From the NCBI GenBank assembly GCA_017427885.1, contig JAFRRW010000010.1:62001-126000 (forward strand): a stretch of 64,000 bases of DNA, read 5' to 3'. The position numbers were made by a program, and so were the translations under genes. The notes under the pieces are model-generated. The model was not told the DNA's origin and made no database searches. It worked only from the letters and a program-made list of their open reading frames with translations. Below are positions 15,065 through 23,509 of this stretch, one piece after another (the first letter of the stretch is position 1; every line of letters begins with the position of its first letter). The DNA comes from Bacteroidales bacterium. Lineage in GTDB: Bacteria > Bacteroidota > Bacteroidia > Bacteroidales > UBA932.

Positions 15065-15991
15065 TTAAGCCTCTTCCCACTGCTTGCGGAGCAGGGCGAC
15101 GGCAGCGGTGAGGACCTCCTTCGGGTCTCCGAGCATACCGCATTCGAAGCTTACATATTTGTCATAGCCCATCTGCTTGAGGGCGCGGAAGCCGTCGACG
15201 TAGTTATCGAGTTCCCCGTCTTCGCCCGGCGTCTTGCGACGGCCGCGGCTGGCGATGTGGACGTGCTGGAGATACTCGGTTCCGGCCGACCAGAAGGCGC
15301 CGTAGTCGGAGGTCTCCTCCTTCATATGCCAGAAATCTCCCATGCACTTTACTCCCTTGCTGTCGGAATCGCGGGCGATCGCGGCCGCATCCGCCACAAG
15401 CCTCAGATAGAAGCATTCTCCGCGGTTGAGGGGCTCAAGGATGACGGTGGTGCCGTTCTCCACGGCGAATTCACCGAGGTCATGAAGCTGCTCGCAGAGA
15501 TAGTCCCTGGTCGCCTGGGTGTGGGGCTTGCACGGCTCCTGACCGTTGAAGGCGGGAACCATTATGACTCCGGTGGCTCCGAGTTTGCCGGCGGCGACTA
15601 TTATCTCCCTCATAGAGGTATCGAAAAGTTTCTTCACGGCAGGATCCTCGGCGAGTATGAAGCCCTGGAAACCAGCGCAGATGGCAGACACCTTGATCGG
15701 CCTGCCCTCGAGGGCGTTCTTGATCTCATCTACCCTGTCGGCAAGGCCGCGGCCTCCGGGTTCGAAACCGGTGACTCCCAGGCTTTCCATGAAATCGAGT
15801 TTCTCCTTCAATGTTTCTCCGGGAGTGAGGCCTTCCTGGAAAGAAATATTGAGGGAACGTGTGCAGCACTCATTTCCCTTGCAGCAATCCTTTTTCGAAT
15901 TTCCGCAGGAGGAAAGGGAGAACGCAGAAGAGGACACGGCAAGGGCTGCCGCCCCTGCCATTGTGTCCTTCAGAAAATGTCTCCTGTCCAT
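15065..15991 (-). CDS. Exported sugar phosphate isomerase/epimerase-like TIM-barrel lipoprotein
   Basis: A 308-residue protein of the xylose-isomerase-like TIM-barrel family. The N-terminus has a Tat-like RRHFLK and a lipobox ending at C29, followed by a cysteine-rich patch (C36, C37, C42, C43). Likely metal ligands are E186 (ILEPLN), D219 (MGDFWH), H245 (VHIA) and E283 (SFECG). Family members include epimerases, and in gut Bacteroides metal-dependent lyases/hydratases that act on 3-keto glycosides. It follows an exported Gfo/Idh oxidoreductase by 3 bp. The two probably act in sequence on the same sugar outside the cytoplasm; substrate unknown. Confidence 0.87.
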   Translation of the reverse strand: MDRRHFLKDTMAGAAALAVSSSAFSLSSCGNSKKDCCKGNECCTRSLNISFQEGLTPGETLKEKLDFMESLGVTGFEPGGRGLADRVDEIKNALEGRPIKVSAICAGFQGFILAEDPAVKKLFDTSMREIIVAAGKLGATGVIMVPAFNGQEPCKPHTQATRDYLCEQLHDLGEFAVENGTTVILEPLNRGECFYLRLVADAAAIARDSDSKGVKCMGDFWHMKEETSDYGAFWSAGTEYLQHVHIASRGRRKTPGEDGELDNYVDGFRALKQMGYDKYVSFECGMLGDPKEVLTAAVALLRKQWEEA

Positions 15992-15994
15992 AAC

Positions 15995-17353
15995 CTACCT
16001 CGTCTGGTTGCCCTGGGGAGTTCCGGGAATGGCGACGAGATACTTGGACATATCCATCGGGCCGTTCTCAAGCTTCTCGGGCAGATAGTCCATATCGGCG
16101 GCGCTGATGGTGTCCCAATCGACCTCCTTGCCGGTATAAGCGGACTCACGTCCCATCACTCCGGCGAGGGTCGACTGTGCAGTGTAGGTGGCCTCGTCGT
16201 GGGCTTCTCCGCGGCGGATGTGGTTCACCCAGTCAACGTGCTCGAGGACGTAGGGGTTGTTCTGGGTATGCTCGGCGTTATTGGCATCCCAGTCGAACTG
16301 CCAGATGATGTTGCCCTTGAGGTCCCTGATGGTGTTGTCCTGGCTGTTCCAGCAGCCCTTGGTGCCCTGGACGAACTCGCTCACGTTGTTGGCGCAGCCG
16401 TCGATCTGGCGGCACATGCTGTGCAGGTGGACGTCGTTCTCGAATACGAAATCGACGCTGAAGTTGTCATACTGGTCTCCGGTGATCCTCCTCTGGCGGC
16501 TTCCCATACCGACGGCCTTGAGAGGCTGCTTGCCGGTCATCCACATGAACACGTCGATGTTGTGGACGTGCTGCTCGCAGATATGGTCGCCGGACAGCCA
16601 CTTCCAATTGACCCAGTCGCGGATCATGTATTCCATATCGCTCCAGCCGGGTTTGCGTTCGCGATACCAGAGCATGCCGCCGTTCCAATAGACGTTTCCT
16701 CCGGTAATCTCGCCAATGATGCCGTCCTGGATGAGCTGGAAAGCCTCCACGTACGGACGCTCGTGGTGACGCTGCACTCCGGTGACCACGCTGAGTCCCT
16801 TGGCGAGAGCCTGCTTGGCGGTGGCCATAACCTGGCGGTAGCCCTTGGAATCGACAGCGACGGGTTTCTCAAGGAAGGAATGTACGCCCTTCTCGGTAGC
16901 ATAGGCGAACATCATGGGACGGAAAACGGGAGGTGTCGTCAGGATTACCATGTCGACTCCGGAGTCGATGACCTTCTTGTAGGCGTCGAAGCCAACGAAG
17001 CAATGGTCTTCGGGAACGTCCTGGCCGTGCTCCTCCTTAAGGTTCTTGCGAAGGGCCTCGACCCTGTCGGGATAGGTGTCACCGAGGGCGGTGACGGTGA
17101 TGCCGTCGGCAGCCTCGAGGAGGTTCACGATGGCGCCCGAACCGCGTCCGCCGCAGCCGATGACTCCGGCTTTCAGGGGTTTGCCGTCGATGGCCTTGTC
17201 CATCAGGTCGGGAACATAGTAGGAACCTTTCTCACGGAGAGGAAGTGTGCCCTTCCTGGTGCAGGAAGCGAGGACGGTACTCCCGGCGATACCGGCGGCG
17301 CCGATCATTGCCGAGTAGGAGAGGAAGTCTCTTCTGTTAAGTGTCTTGCTCAT
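15995..17353 (-). CDS. Exported Gfo/Idh/MocA-family oxidoreductase
   Basis: A 452-residue NAD(P)-dependent sugar oxidoreductase. Tat-like NRRDFL at residues 6-11 and a lipobox ending at C31 predict an exported lipoprotein. The Rossmann motif GVIGCGGRG is at 63-71 and the catalytic-lysine motif EKP at 162-164. The long insertion-rich C-terminal domain (WKWLSGDHICEQHVHNIDVFMW) is typical of the secreted Bacteroidetes branch. It sits 15 bp after the cytochrome/SUMF gene and 3 bp before the isomerase-like gene. The exported location requires a bound cofactor or an external electron acceptor; the neighbouring cytochrome is a candidate by inference only. Confidence 0.9.
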   Translation of the reverse strand: MSKTLNRRDFLSYSAMIGAAGIAGSTVLASCTRKGTLPLREKGSYYVPDLMDKAIDGKPLKAGVIGCGGRGSGAIVNLLEAADGITVTALGDTYPDRVEALRKNLKEEHGQDVPEDHCFVGFDAYKKVIDSGVDMVILTTPPVFRPMMFAYATEKGVHSFLEKPVAVDSKGYRQVMATAKQALAKGLSVVTGVQRHHERPYVEAFQLIQDGIIGEITGGNVYWNGGMLWYRERKPGWSDMEYMIRDWVNWKWLSGDHICEQHVHNIDVFMWMTGKQPLKAVGMGSRQRRITGDQYDNFSVDFVFENDVHLHSMCRQIDGCANNVSEFVQGTKGCWNSQDNTIRDLKGNIIWQFDWDANNAEHTQNNPYVLEHVDWVNHIRRGEAHDEATYTAQSTLAGVMGRESAYTGKEVDWDTISAADMDYLPEKLENGPMDMSKYLVAIPGTPQGNQTR

Positions 17354-17368
17354 GTCGTAGTGTTTTTA

Positions 17369-18898
17369 TTAATTGATATATGTTTGAGTTTCAATATTTT
17401 CAGGGACCTCGCAGACAACCCTGAAACCGATGCCGACGATGTCGGAGTACCACCAGATGCTCTTGGGATTCTGGGGATCGGTAACGAGCCACTTGTCATT
17501 TTCGGTATGGGAGCGGGCGGCGCAGCGGACATCTCCGGGGGAGGAATCGAAGTTTCCTCCCCTAACCACATATTCAGTTCCGGATTCAGGACCCTTCGGA
17601 TCAGTGGCCGGACCTCCGGAATAGGCGTCTGGAGCATACCAGTCCGAACAATACTCCATAACGTTGCCAAGCATATTCCTGAGTCCGAAAGGATTGGCTC
17701 CAACGGACGAGGGCTCGGAAGTCCGTCCGCCGCTGTCCCCGGCATAGACCACATACCTGTCAAGCGTGTCCTTCCTGGCAGGGAAAACCTTGCCCAGCAG
17801 CCCCTTGCCTTCAAGTTTGGCAGGGTTGCCCTCGAAGAAATACGGCGTGGACGTCCCTCCCCTGGCGGCATACTCCCATTCCGCCTCGGTCGGGAGCCTG
17901 TACTTCCTGCCCGTCTTGAGGGAAAGCCACTGGCAGAACGTTTCCGCGGAATAATGGGACATCGTGATAGCAGGGAGTGAACCCATTCCCCATCCCTGGT
18001 CGGGATACCCGAAAGGAGGGGTGGGACCGCTGACCGCATCGGCATCAGGCCGGGAATTGTTGGCGTATATCACGGAAGGAGGGGTACGTCCCTCGGACAT
18101 AGTCTCGTTGTAGAAGGACCAGAACTGGTCCCAGGTCACCTCGTACCGGCCCATGAAGAACGGGGATACGGTCACCTCCCTCACCGGACCCTCGTCGCTT
18201 CGGCGGCAAGGCTCGGAATCCGGGCTTCCCATAAGGAAAGTACCGCCGGGAACCGCCACCATCTCGATGGACGCCGGAGTGCCGGGCACGGTCTCGACGA
18301 AGTCCTCGAACCTGTCCACGACGGCGGCCGAAGGATGGATCTCCCCGCCGCCGACCTCGACCTTTCCTACGAGCTGCTCGTGCTTGTAGTTCGGGTCGTA
18401 GTGACCGGCGTCAAGGTGGCAGCTGATGCACTGGAGTCCAGCTTTCTCCTTGTTGTCGTCGTAGTAGAGATGGGCCGTTATGCCTTCGTCGGTTATCCCG
18501 TCAGGGTACAGGTTCTCGTGGCATTCCTCGCAGGAGGCGTTGAACACCGTCCCCTTGGCGTGGGAGAGTTCGCCCATCCTGTCCCAGTCGAACTTTTCCT
18601 TGTCCTTGGTGTAGTAAGCCCACATATGAGAAGCGCCAAGGCGCATCTTGGTGGTGGTATGTGAGAGGGTTCCCTTGGGAGGGAGATGGCAGGCGGCGCA
18701 GTCCGTGACGGTTCCGCTGCCGTTGTTGTGATGGACCGACTGCTTCCAGCTATCGTCGGCAGCAGTGTGGACGTGGCATGACATGCAGTAAGAATTGGTG
18801 GAAGTCTTCTCCATCGTGTAATTGAATCCCACCATCAGGGAGACCAGGACGGCGAGGCATCCCAGTACGAGCAGGAGAATGACGATCCACTTTTTCAT
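17369..18898 (-). CDS. NapC/NrfH-type tetraheme cytochrome c fused to a SUMF1-like domain
   Basis: A 509-residue fusion. One N-terminal membrane anchor (about 4-24) is followed by four CxxCH heme sites at 38-42, 67-71, 123-127 and 157-161, the pattern of the NapC/NirT/NrfH quinol-oxidising cytochromes. From about residue 215 comes a formylglycine-generating-enzyme-like (SUMF1) domain: PGGTFLMGSP, EVTWDQFW, LPTEAEWEYAARGG, GNVMEYCSDWY, RCAARS. The cysteine pair used by true formylglycine-generating enzymes in the GSF...C....C region is missing (here GGNFDSSPGDVRCAARS), so sulfatase activation is unlikely; a lectin-like or structural role is plausible. First gene of a three-gene operon with a good promoter. 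Confidence 0.9.
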   Translation of the reverse strand: MKKWIVILLLVLGCLAVLVSLMVGFNYTMEKTSTNSYCMSCHVHTAADDSWKQSVHHNNGSGTVTDCAACHLPPKGTLSHTTTKMRLGASHMWAYYTKDKEKFDWDRMGELSHAKGTVFNASCEECHENLYPDGITDEGITAHLYYDDNKEKAGLQCISCHLDAGHYDPNYKHEQLVGKVEVGGGEIHPSAAVVDRFEDFVETVPGTPASIEMVAVPGGTFLMGSPDSEPCRRSDEGPVREVTVSPFFMGRYEVTWDQFWSFYNETMSEGRTPPSVIYANNSRPDADAVSGPTPPFGYPDQGWGMGSLPAITMSHYSAETFCQWLSLKTGRKYRLPTEAEWEYAARGGTSTPYFFEGNPAKLEGKGLLGKVFPARKDTLDRYVVYAGDSGGRTSEPSSVGANPFGLRNMLGNVMEYCSDWYAPDAYSGGPATDPKGPESGTEYVVRGGNFDSSPGDVRCAARSHTENDKWLVTDPQNPKSIWWYSDIVGIGFRVVCEVPENIETQTYIN

Positions 18899-18930
18899 CG
18901 ATACCGCTTCAGTTTCAGTACATATTCTTG

Positions 18931-18960
18931 CAAATATAACAATTCCATATAATTATACAA
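18931..18960 (-). promoter_or_regulatory. Promoter of the cytochrome-SUMF / Gfo-Idh / isomerase operon
   Basis: On the minus strand TTG (18960-18958), 19-bp spacer, TATATTTG (18938-18931). The start codon is 32 bp downstream. Confidence 0.8.
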
Positions 18961-18997
18961 TATGCTACAAGATATATATTATATCGCGCGTTTTGCT

Positions 18998-19005
18998 TAT
19001 ATTTG
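18998..19005 (+). promoter_or_regulatory. -7 promoter element TATATTTG for the AsmA-like gene
   Basis: Perfect TAnnTTTG with its last base 7 bp before the ATG at 19013, implying a leaderless or nearly leaderless mRNA. No clear -33 box. Confidence 0.6.
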
Positions 19006-19012
19006 TATCGCT

Positions 19013-22000
19013 ATGGCAGGGAAAGACAGGCAGGAAAGGGCGGGACGCCCGCTCTGGGAAAAGATCGTCCGTTGGGTGGTCTTCGGGACAGTATTCCTCC
19101 TAGTCGCGCTGATCATCGGACTCCAGATAGCCCTGAGACCCTCCGTCCTTACGAAAGCCGTGAACAAGATCGCGGCCGCCTATGTGGACGGAGAAGTGTC
19201 GATAGGCCGCGTGGAGGCTTCCGTAGTGAAAAAATTCCCCCTTGCCAGCGTCACGGTCGAGGACCTGAGCATAACCTATCCCCACGAAAAGTTCGCCTTC
19301 TGGGACTCCCTGGGCATCCGTAACGGGCTCAGAAAGGCAGGGGCCGGAGAAAACGGAGTCGACACCCTTGTCTCAGCCGGAAAATTGGAGGCCGAAATCC
19401 ACGTCCTCCAGGCTTTGAAAGGAAGCTACCATATCAGCCGCGCCTCGCTGGACAAGGCCAGGATCTTCGCCCATATGTACGACTCCCTCTCCGCCAACTG
19501 GAATGTCATAAAGATTCCCGAATCCGGAAACGACACCACAGCGTCGGAGGCTCCACGGATCACGGTCAACAGCGTCTCCCTGAAAGACCGGCCCCTCGCC
19601 GTCTTCACCGACATACGCGACACCCTTTTCGGCCGCCTGACATTCGACAACCTCGATTTCAAGGGTAAGTTTTCCACCGAAGACATCCTTGCGAGCAAGT
19701 TTGACCTGAGCCTAGAAAAACTCCTCCTCTCCGGAAGGACTCCGACCGATACGGTTTCCCTCGACCTGGATTATTTCTCCTATAAATCGAAAAAGGAGAT
19801 GGCCGACGTAGCCCTGAAGGCCGGGGCTACCCTTGGACTCAAGGGAATGAAGAAGATGGACATTCCGGTCGAGATGACTGGTAAGCTGAAGGTCGACCGC
19901 GGAGGTGTGATCAATGGTATGAGAATCAAGCCTTCCCGCAGCGACGGTCCATTCGACAAACTGGGAGTATCCGTGAAAGACCTTGACCTCAAGGTGGCTA
20001 CGCTGGAACTGAAAGGTGACGCCGACGCCATCTTCCTCGGGGACAGCACCTACGTCAAGGCGGGAGCGAAGATGGACAAATGCAAGGTGGGAGACCTGAT
20101 CGCCTTCCTCGGTGACAACATACCCACGCTAAAGCAGTTCTCCACCGACGCCGTCGTGTCCCTGGACGCCGCCTGCGACGGCTTCCTGAACCCTTCCCGC
20201 AAATCCTATCCCGACATGAGACTTTCGCTGAAGGCCCCCAGGTCCGCCATCAGTTACAAGGGAATCGAAGAGAAAGGCTGGATGAGCCTCGACATCGTGG
20301 CAGGCACGGGAGAAGACGGCAAGATCAAGGCCAGTTTCGACGACGTCCACCTGGGGATTCCTGGACTTGACATCGATCTCGTGGGCACAGGTGACGACCT
20401 CCTCGGCGACGGGAACAGGTTCAAGTTGGACGCCAAGGTAAACGCCTCCCTGTCAAGCCTTTCAAGGATGATTCCCGACAGCCTGGGCATCAGCGCTGAA
20501 GGAGATGTCTCCGGTAATGTGAAAGGCAACGTGTCCATTGCCGACCTTACCGGCCTGGAAGCCATTATGAAATCGGGAATCAGGGCGAACCTCAACAGCC
20601 AGGGACTCAAGGTCAAGGCTGCTAAGCAGGGCATCTCCGCCTACCTGGGCAGGACGAATGTCAACATATCCCCTTCGGAGAAGGACAGGAGACTCTCCGT
20701 CGCCGCCAGCGTCGACAGCCTGAGAGCCACATATGGAAAGAATATGTTCATAAGGGGAAGGGGCGCGGCCATGGGAGCGACCACCGACAAGGACGGGACC
20801 GTCTCCGGCCACCTCAACCTTTCCTCCATCGCGATGATGGACGTCGATTCCACTTTCATCGGCGCCAGGGACATGAAGAACTCCTTTACCTGCATGATGG
20901 ACGGCTCCGCCCCTTCGAAGATATATTTCAAGACCGACAACGGCTCCGTCGCCCTCAGGACCGGGACCACTAGGGTAATGGCAAGGAACGCCGTGTTCTC
21001 CGCCAACGCCTCCCTCACCAACCAGGAAAGGGCCTCTTCCCGTAGGAAAGCCTTCATGGACTCCCTGCAGAGGGTATATCCCGGCACTCCCCGTGATTCC
21101 CTGCTGAGGAAGATGATGAGGAACAGGATGGGCAACCGCTCCCTGCCCGATTACCTTTCAGAGAGGGATTTCGCAAAGAAAGACATTGACATCCACCTTG
21201 GGGAATCGATGGCTGAGCTGCTGAGGAAATGGAACGTCAACGGAAACGTCGACGTCGGGAGCGCTCTTGTGATTACCCCTGCCTATCCTCTCAGGAACGA
21301 AATCACCGGGTTGAAGGGAAAATTCGACAACAACAGCATCTCCCTCAGCAAGCTTGATGTTAAGAGCGGCAACTCGGACATGAGCGCCACGGGGTCCCTC
21401 ACAGGCCTGAGGAGGGCGCTGCAGAGCAAGGGAATGCTTAACCTCGACCTTGCCCTTACTTCTGACAAAATTGACGTCAACGAGGCACTCGCAGCCTGGG
21501 TCGCAGGAGAGGAGCATTCCAAGGAAGAGACGATCAAGGCTTCGGACGAGCACTATTCCGACACGGAATTCACCAGGCGGGTGGTCGTCGACAGCCTCCC
21601 CGCCACTGACACCATACCCAACAGGCTCATCGTCCTTCCTTCAAATCTCAAGGCAAACGTTTCCCTCCAGGCCAATTCGGTGAACTACTCCTCGCTCGAC
21701 ATCAGCTGGATGGCGGCGGACCTCAAACTCAAGGAACGCTGCCTCCAGGCCACGAACGCCCTCGCCACCTCCAATATGGGAGACCTCTACTTCGAAGGGT
21801 TCTATTCCACCAAGACCAAGAAGGACCTCAAGGGAGGCTTCGACCTCACCCTGGTGAACATCACGGCCGACAGGGTGATAGAACTGCTCCCGGTGATCGA
21901 CAGCATAATCCCGATGTTGAAAACCTTCAAGGGCACCCTCGACTGCCAGTTGACGGCCACCTCCGCCCTCGACACGAACATGAACCTCGTGATGTCGACC

Positions 22001-22606
22001 ATCAACGGTGTGATGAACATCGGAGGAAAGAATCTCTCCATGAGCGACAACAAGGTCTTCAACGACCTCGCCAAGACCCTGATGTTCAAGAACAAGGAGG
22101 ACTGGAAGGTGGACCGGATGGAAGTGAACGGCGTCATCGGCGACAACATCCTGGAGGTGTTCCCCTTCGTCCTGAGAATCGACAGGTACACCTTCGCCCT
22201 GGCCGGTATCCAGAACTTCGACCAGAGTTTCGACTACCACGCCTCAGTCCTGAGGTCTCCGATTCCATTCCGGTTCGGACTGGACATACGGGGGAATTTC
22301 GACAAATGGAAATGGAAGGTGGTCAAGGCCAAGTTCAAGAACACCAACGTGCCGGTATTCACCACGCAGCTTGACACGATGAGGGTCAACCTGACTGAAT
22401 CCATCCACAACATCTTCGAGAAGGGAGTGGAAAAGGCTATCGAGGAGGTGAAGAAAGACCAGGAGATAGTCGAAAGGCACAAGGAGGAGATCAACTACTC
22501 CGTCCAGGAGCAGCCGGAAGAGCTGGATGAATCCGAAAGGCGTGAGATGGAATCACTCCAGGCCGAAGCCGGAACTGAAGCCGAGGCTGAGGCCGAAAGC
22601 CTTTGA
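19013..22606 (+). CDS. AsmA-like large envelope protein
   Basis: A 1197-residue protein with one N-terminal membrane segment (about residues 18-40) and a very long beta-rich periplasmic part with repeated Leu-x-Asp/Lys strands, as in the AsmA/TamB/YhdP bridge-like group proposed to move lipids or assist outer-membrane biogenesis. Started at 19013 (MAGKDRQERAG); the frame upstream runs through the promoter. The C-terminus is charged and ends in a Glu/Ala repeat (TEAEAEAES). That repeat overlaps the end of the convergent pfkB-family gene by 54 bp. Confidence 0.87.
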   Translation: MAGKDRQERAGRPLWEKIVRWVVFGTVFLLVALIIGLQIALRPSVLTKAVNKIAAAYVDGEVSIGRVEASVVKKFPLASVTVEDLSITYPHEKFAFWDSLGIRNGLRKAGAGENGVDTLVSAGKLEAEIHVLQALKGSYHISRASLDKARIFAHMYDSLSANWNVIKIPESGNDTTASEAPRITVNSVSLKDRPLAVFTDIRDTLFGRLTFDNLDFKGKFSTEDILASKFDLSLEKLLLSGRTPTDTVSLDLDYFSYKSKKEMADVALKAGATLGLKGMKKMDIPVEMTGKLKVDRGGVINGMRIKPSRSDGPFDKLGVSVKDLDLKVATLELKGDADAIFLGDSTYVKAGAKMDKCKVGDLIAFLGDNIPTLKQFSTDAVVSLDAACDGFLNPSRKSYPDMRLSLKAPRSAISYKGIEEKGWMSLDIVAGTGEDGKIKASFDDVHLGIPGLDIDLVGTGDDLLGDGNRFKLDAKVNASLSSLSRMIPDSLGISAEGDVSGNVKGNVSIADLTGLEAIMKSGIRANLNSQGLKVKAAKQGISAYLGRTNVNISPSEKDRRLSVAASVDSLRATYGKNMFIRGRGAAMGATTDKDGTVSGHLNLSSIAMMDVDSTFIGARDMKNSFTCMMDGSAPSKIYFKTDNGSVALRTGTTRVMARNAVFSANASLTNQERASSRRKAFMDSLQRVYPGTPRDSLLRKMMRNRMGNRSLPDYLSERDFAKKDIDIHLGESMAELLRKWNVNGNVDVGSALVITPAYPLRNEITGLKGKFDNNSISLSKLDVKSGNSDMSATGSLTGLRRALQSKGMLNLDLALTSDKIDVNEALAAWVAGEEHSKEETIKASDEHYSDTEFTRRVVVDSLPATDTIPNRLIVLPSNLKANVSLQANSVNYSSLDISWMAADLKLKERCLQATNALATSNMGDLYFEGFYSTKTKKDLKGGFDLTLVNITADRVIELLPVIDSIIPMLKTFKGTLDCQLTATSALDTNMNLVMSTINGVMNIGGKNLSMSDNKVFNDLAKTLMFKNKEDWKVDRMEVNGVIGDNILEVFPFVLRIDRYTFALAGIQNFDQSFDYHASVLRSPIPFRFGLDIRGNFDKWKWKVVKAKFKNTNVPVFTTQLDTMRVNLTESIHNIFEKGVEKAIEEVKKDQEIVERHKEEINYSVQEQPEELDESERREMESLQAEAGTEAEAEAESL

Positions 22607-23503
22607 CACATAGTTGTCGGCGCTCCCGCAGCAATCCCTCGAGAAAGACATAGCAATGTCAATCAGGCGTTTCCAGTCCCCTTCACCGGGGCCGGAAGAT
22701 ATCCTTTCCTTGCCTATTCCCCCTGAAATAAGGCCGAAGGCCACACCCGCGTTGAAACTGTCGCCGGCACCTATGGTACTCACCGTCTCCACCTTCTCCA
22801 CAGGGAATCTAAGACGCAGGTCCCCGTCCATGAGGCGGATGTCTCCCCCTCCGTCGGTGAGGATGAAACTGCGGCACCTGGGGGCGATTATCTCGCCATA
22901 AACCTTTTCCGCATCCCTCGTACCGAAGGCGGTCTGGATGTCGTCGGTACTGCAGCGGACGATGTCTGCGGCGGCTATGTTCTCAAGGATGGATGGCACC
23001 AGGGCTTCCAGGTCCCTCGCGTGCGAGGGCCTGAAATTCACGTCGTAATAGATGACCGCTCCTGCGTCCCTCGCGTCCTTCAGGAACTTCCTGATATGGG
23101 GCCTGTTTATCGGAGCTATGGCGAAATAGGAGCCGAACAGGACAATGTCGTCGGGATGTATCTCAGGGTGCACGAAATCATCCTGCCCCTCGTGAGCCCT
23201 CCCCAGGAATGTATAGGTGGCGTCGTTCTTCTCATCGAGGAAGGCCAGGGCCACCTTGGTGTCCATATCGGAACGGACCCTGATGAAAGAGGGGTCCACA
23301 CCGTTATCTTCCAAGAAGTTGCGTACTATCTCCCCAGTGTGGTCGGCGCCGGTCTCCCCCACCATCGCGGTCTTGATTCCGGCCCGGCCGAGGGATATGG
23401 ATGAATTGAAGGTCGAGCCTCCGGGATTGGCCCTGAACGGCTGGTCGTCCCTGAAAATCACGTCAAGGACGATTTCCCCTATGCATATTGCCTGTCGCTT
23501 CAT
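22553..23503 (-). CDS. PfkB-family carbohydrate kinase
   Basis: A 316-residue ribokinase-fold sugar kinase, most like fructokinases. The N-terminal GGSTFNSSISLGRAG and the C-terminal IGAGDSFNAG, with the catalytic aspartate, are present. The last residues (GLSLGFSSGFGLE) are a Gly/Ser/Phe tail read antisense from the Glu/Ala repeat of the convergent AsmA-like gene, so the 3' ends are entangled. It lies 6 bp downstream of the sialidase gene and may phosphorylate a sugar released from glycans; fructose is the default guess. Confidence 0.9.
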   Translation of the reverse strand: MKRQAICIGEIVLDVIFRDDQPFRANPGGSTFNSSISLGRAGIKTAMVGETGADHTGEIVRNFLEDNGVDPSFIRVRSDMDTKVALAFLDEKNDATYTFLGRAHEGQDDFVHPEIHPDDIVLFGSYFAIAPINRPHIRKFLKDARDAGAVIYYDVNFRPSHARDLEALVPSILENIAAADIVRCSTDDIQTAFGTRDAEKVYGEIIAPRCRSFILTDGGGDIRLMDGDLRLRFPVEKVETVSTIGAGDSFNAGVAFGLISGGIGKERISSGPGEGDWKRLIDIAMSFSRDCCGSADNYVSKAFGLSLGFSSGFGLE

Positions 23504-23509
23504 AATGGT

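Noticed and set aside
15257-17980. 907-residue plus-strand open frame
   Set aside because: It is antisense to three well-supported genes with recognised domains; its translation has no recognisable motif and arises from GC-rich codon structure.
17369-18898. Sulfatase-activating (formylglycine-generating) function for the SUMF1-like domain
   Set aside because: The catalytic cysteine pair is missing and no sulfatase gene is in the window.
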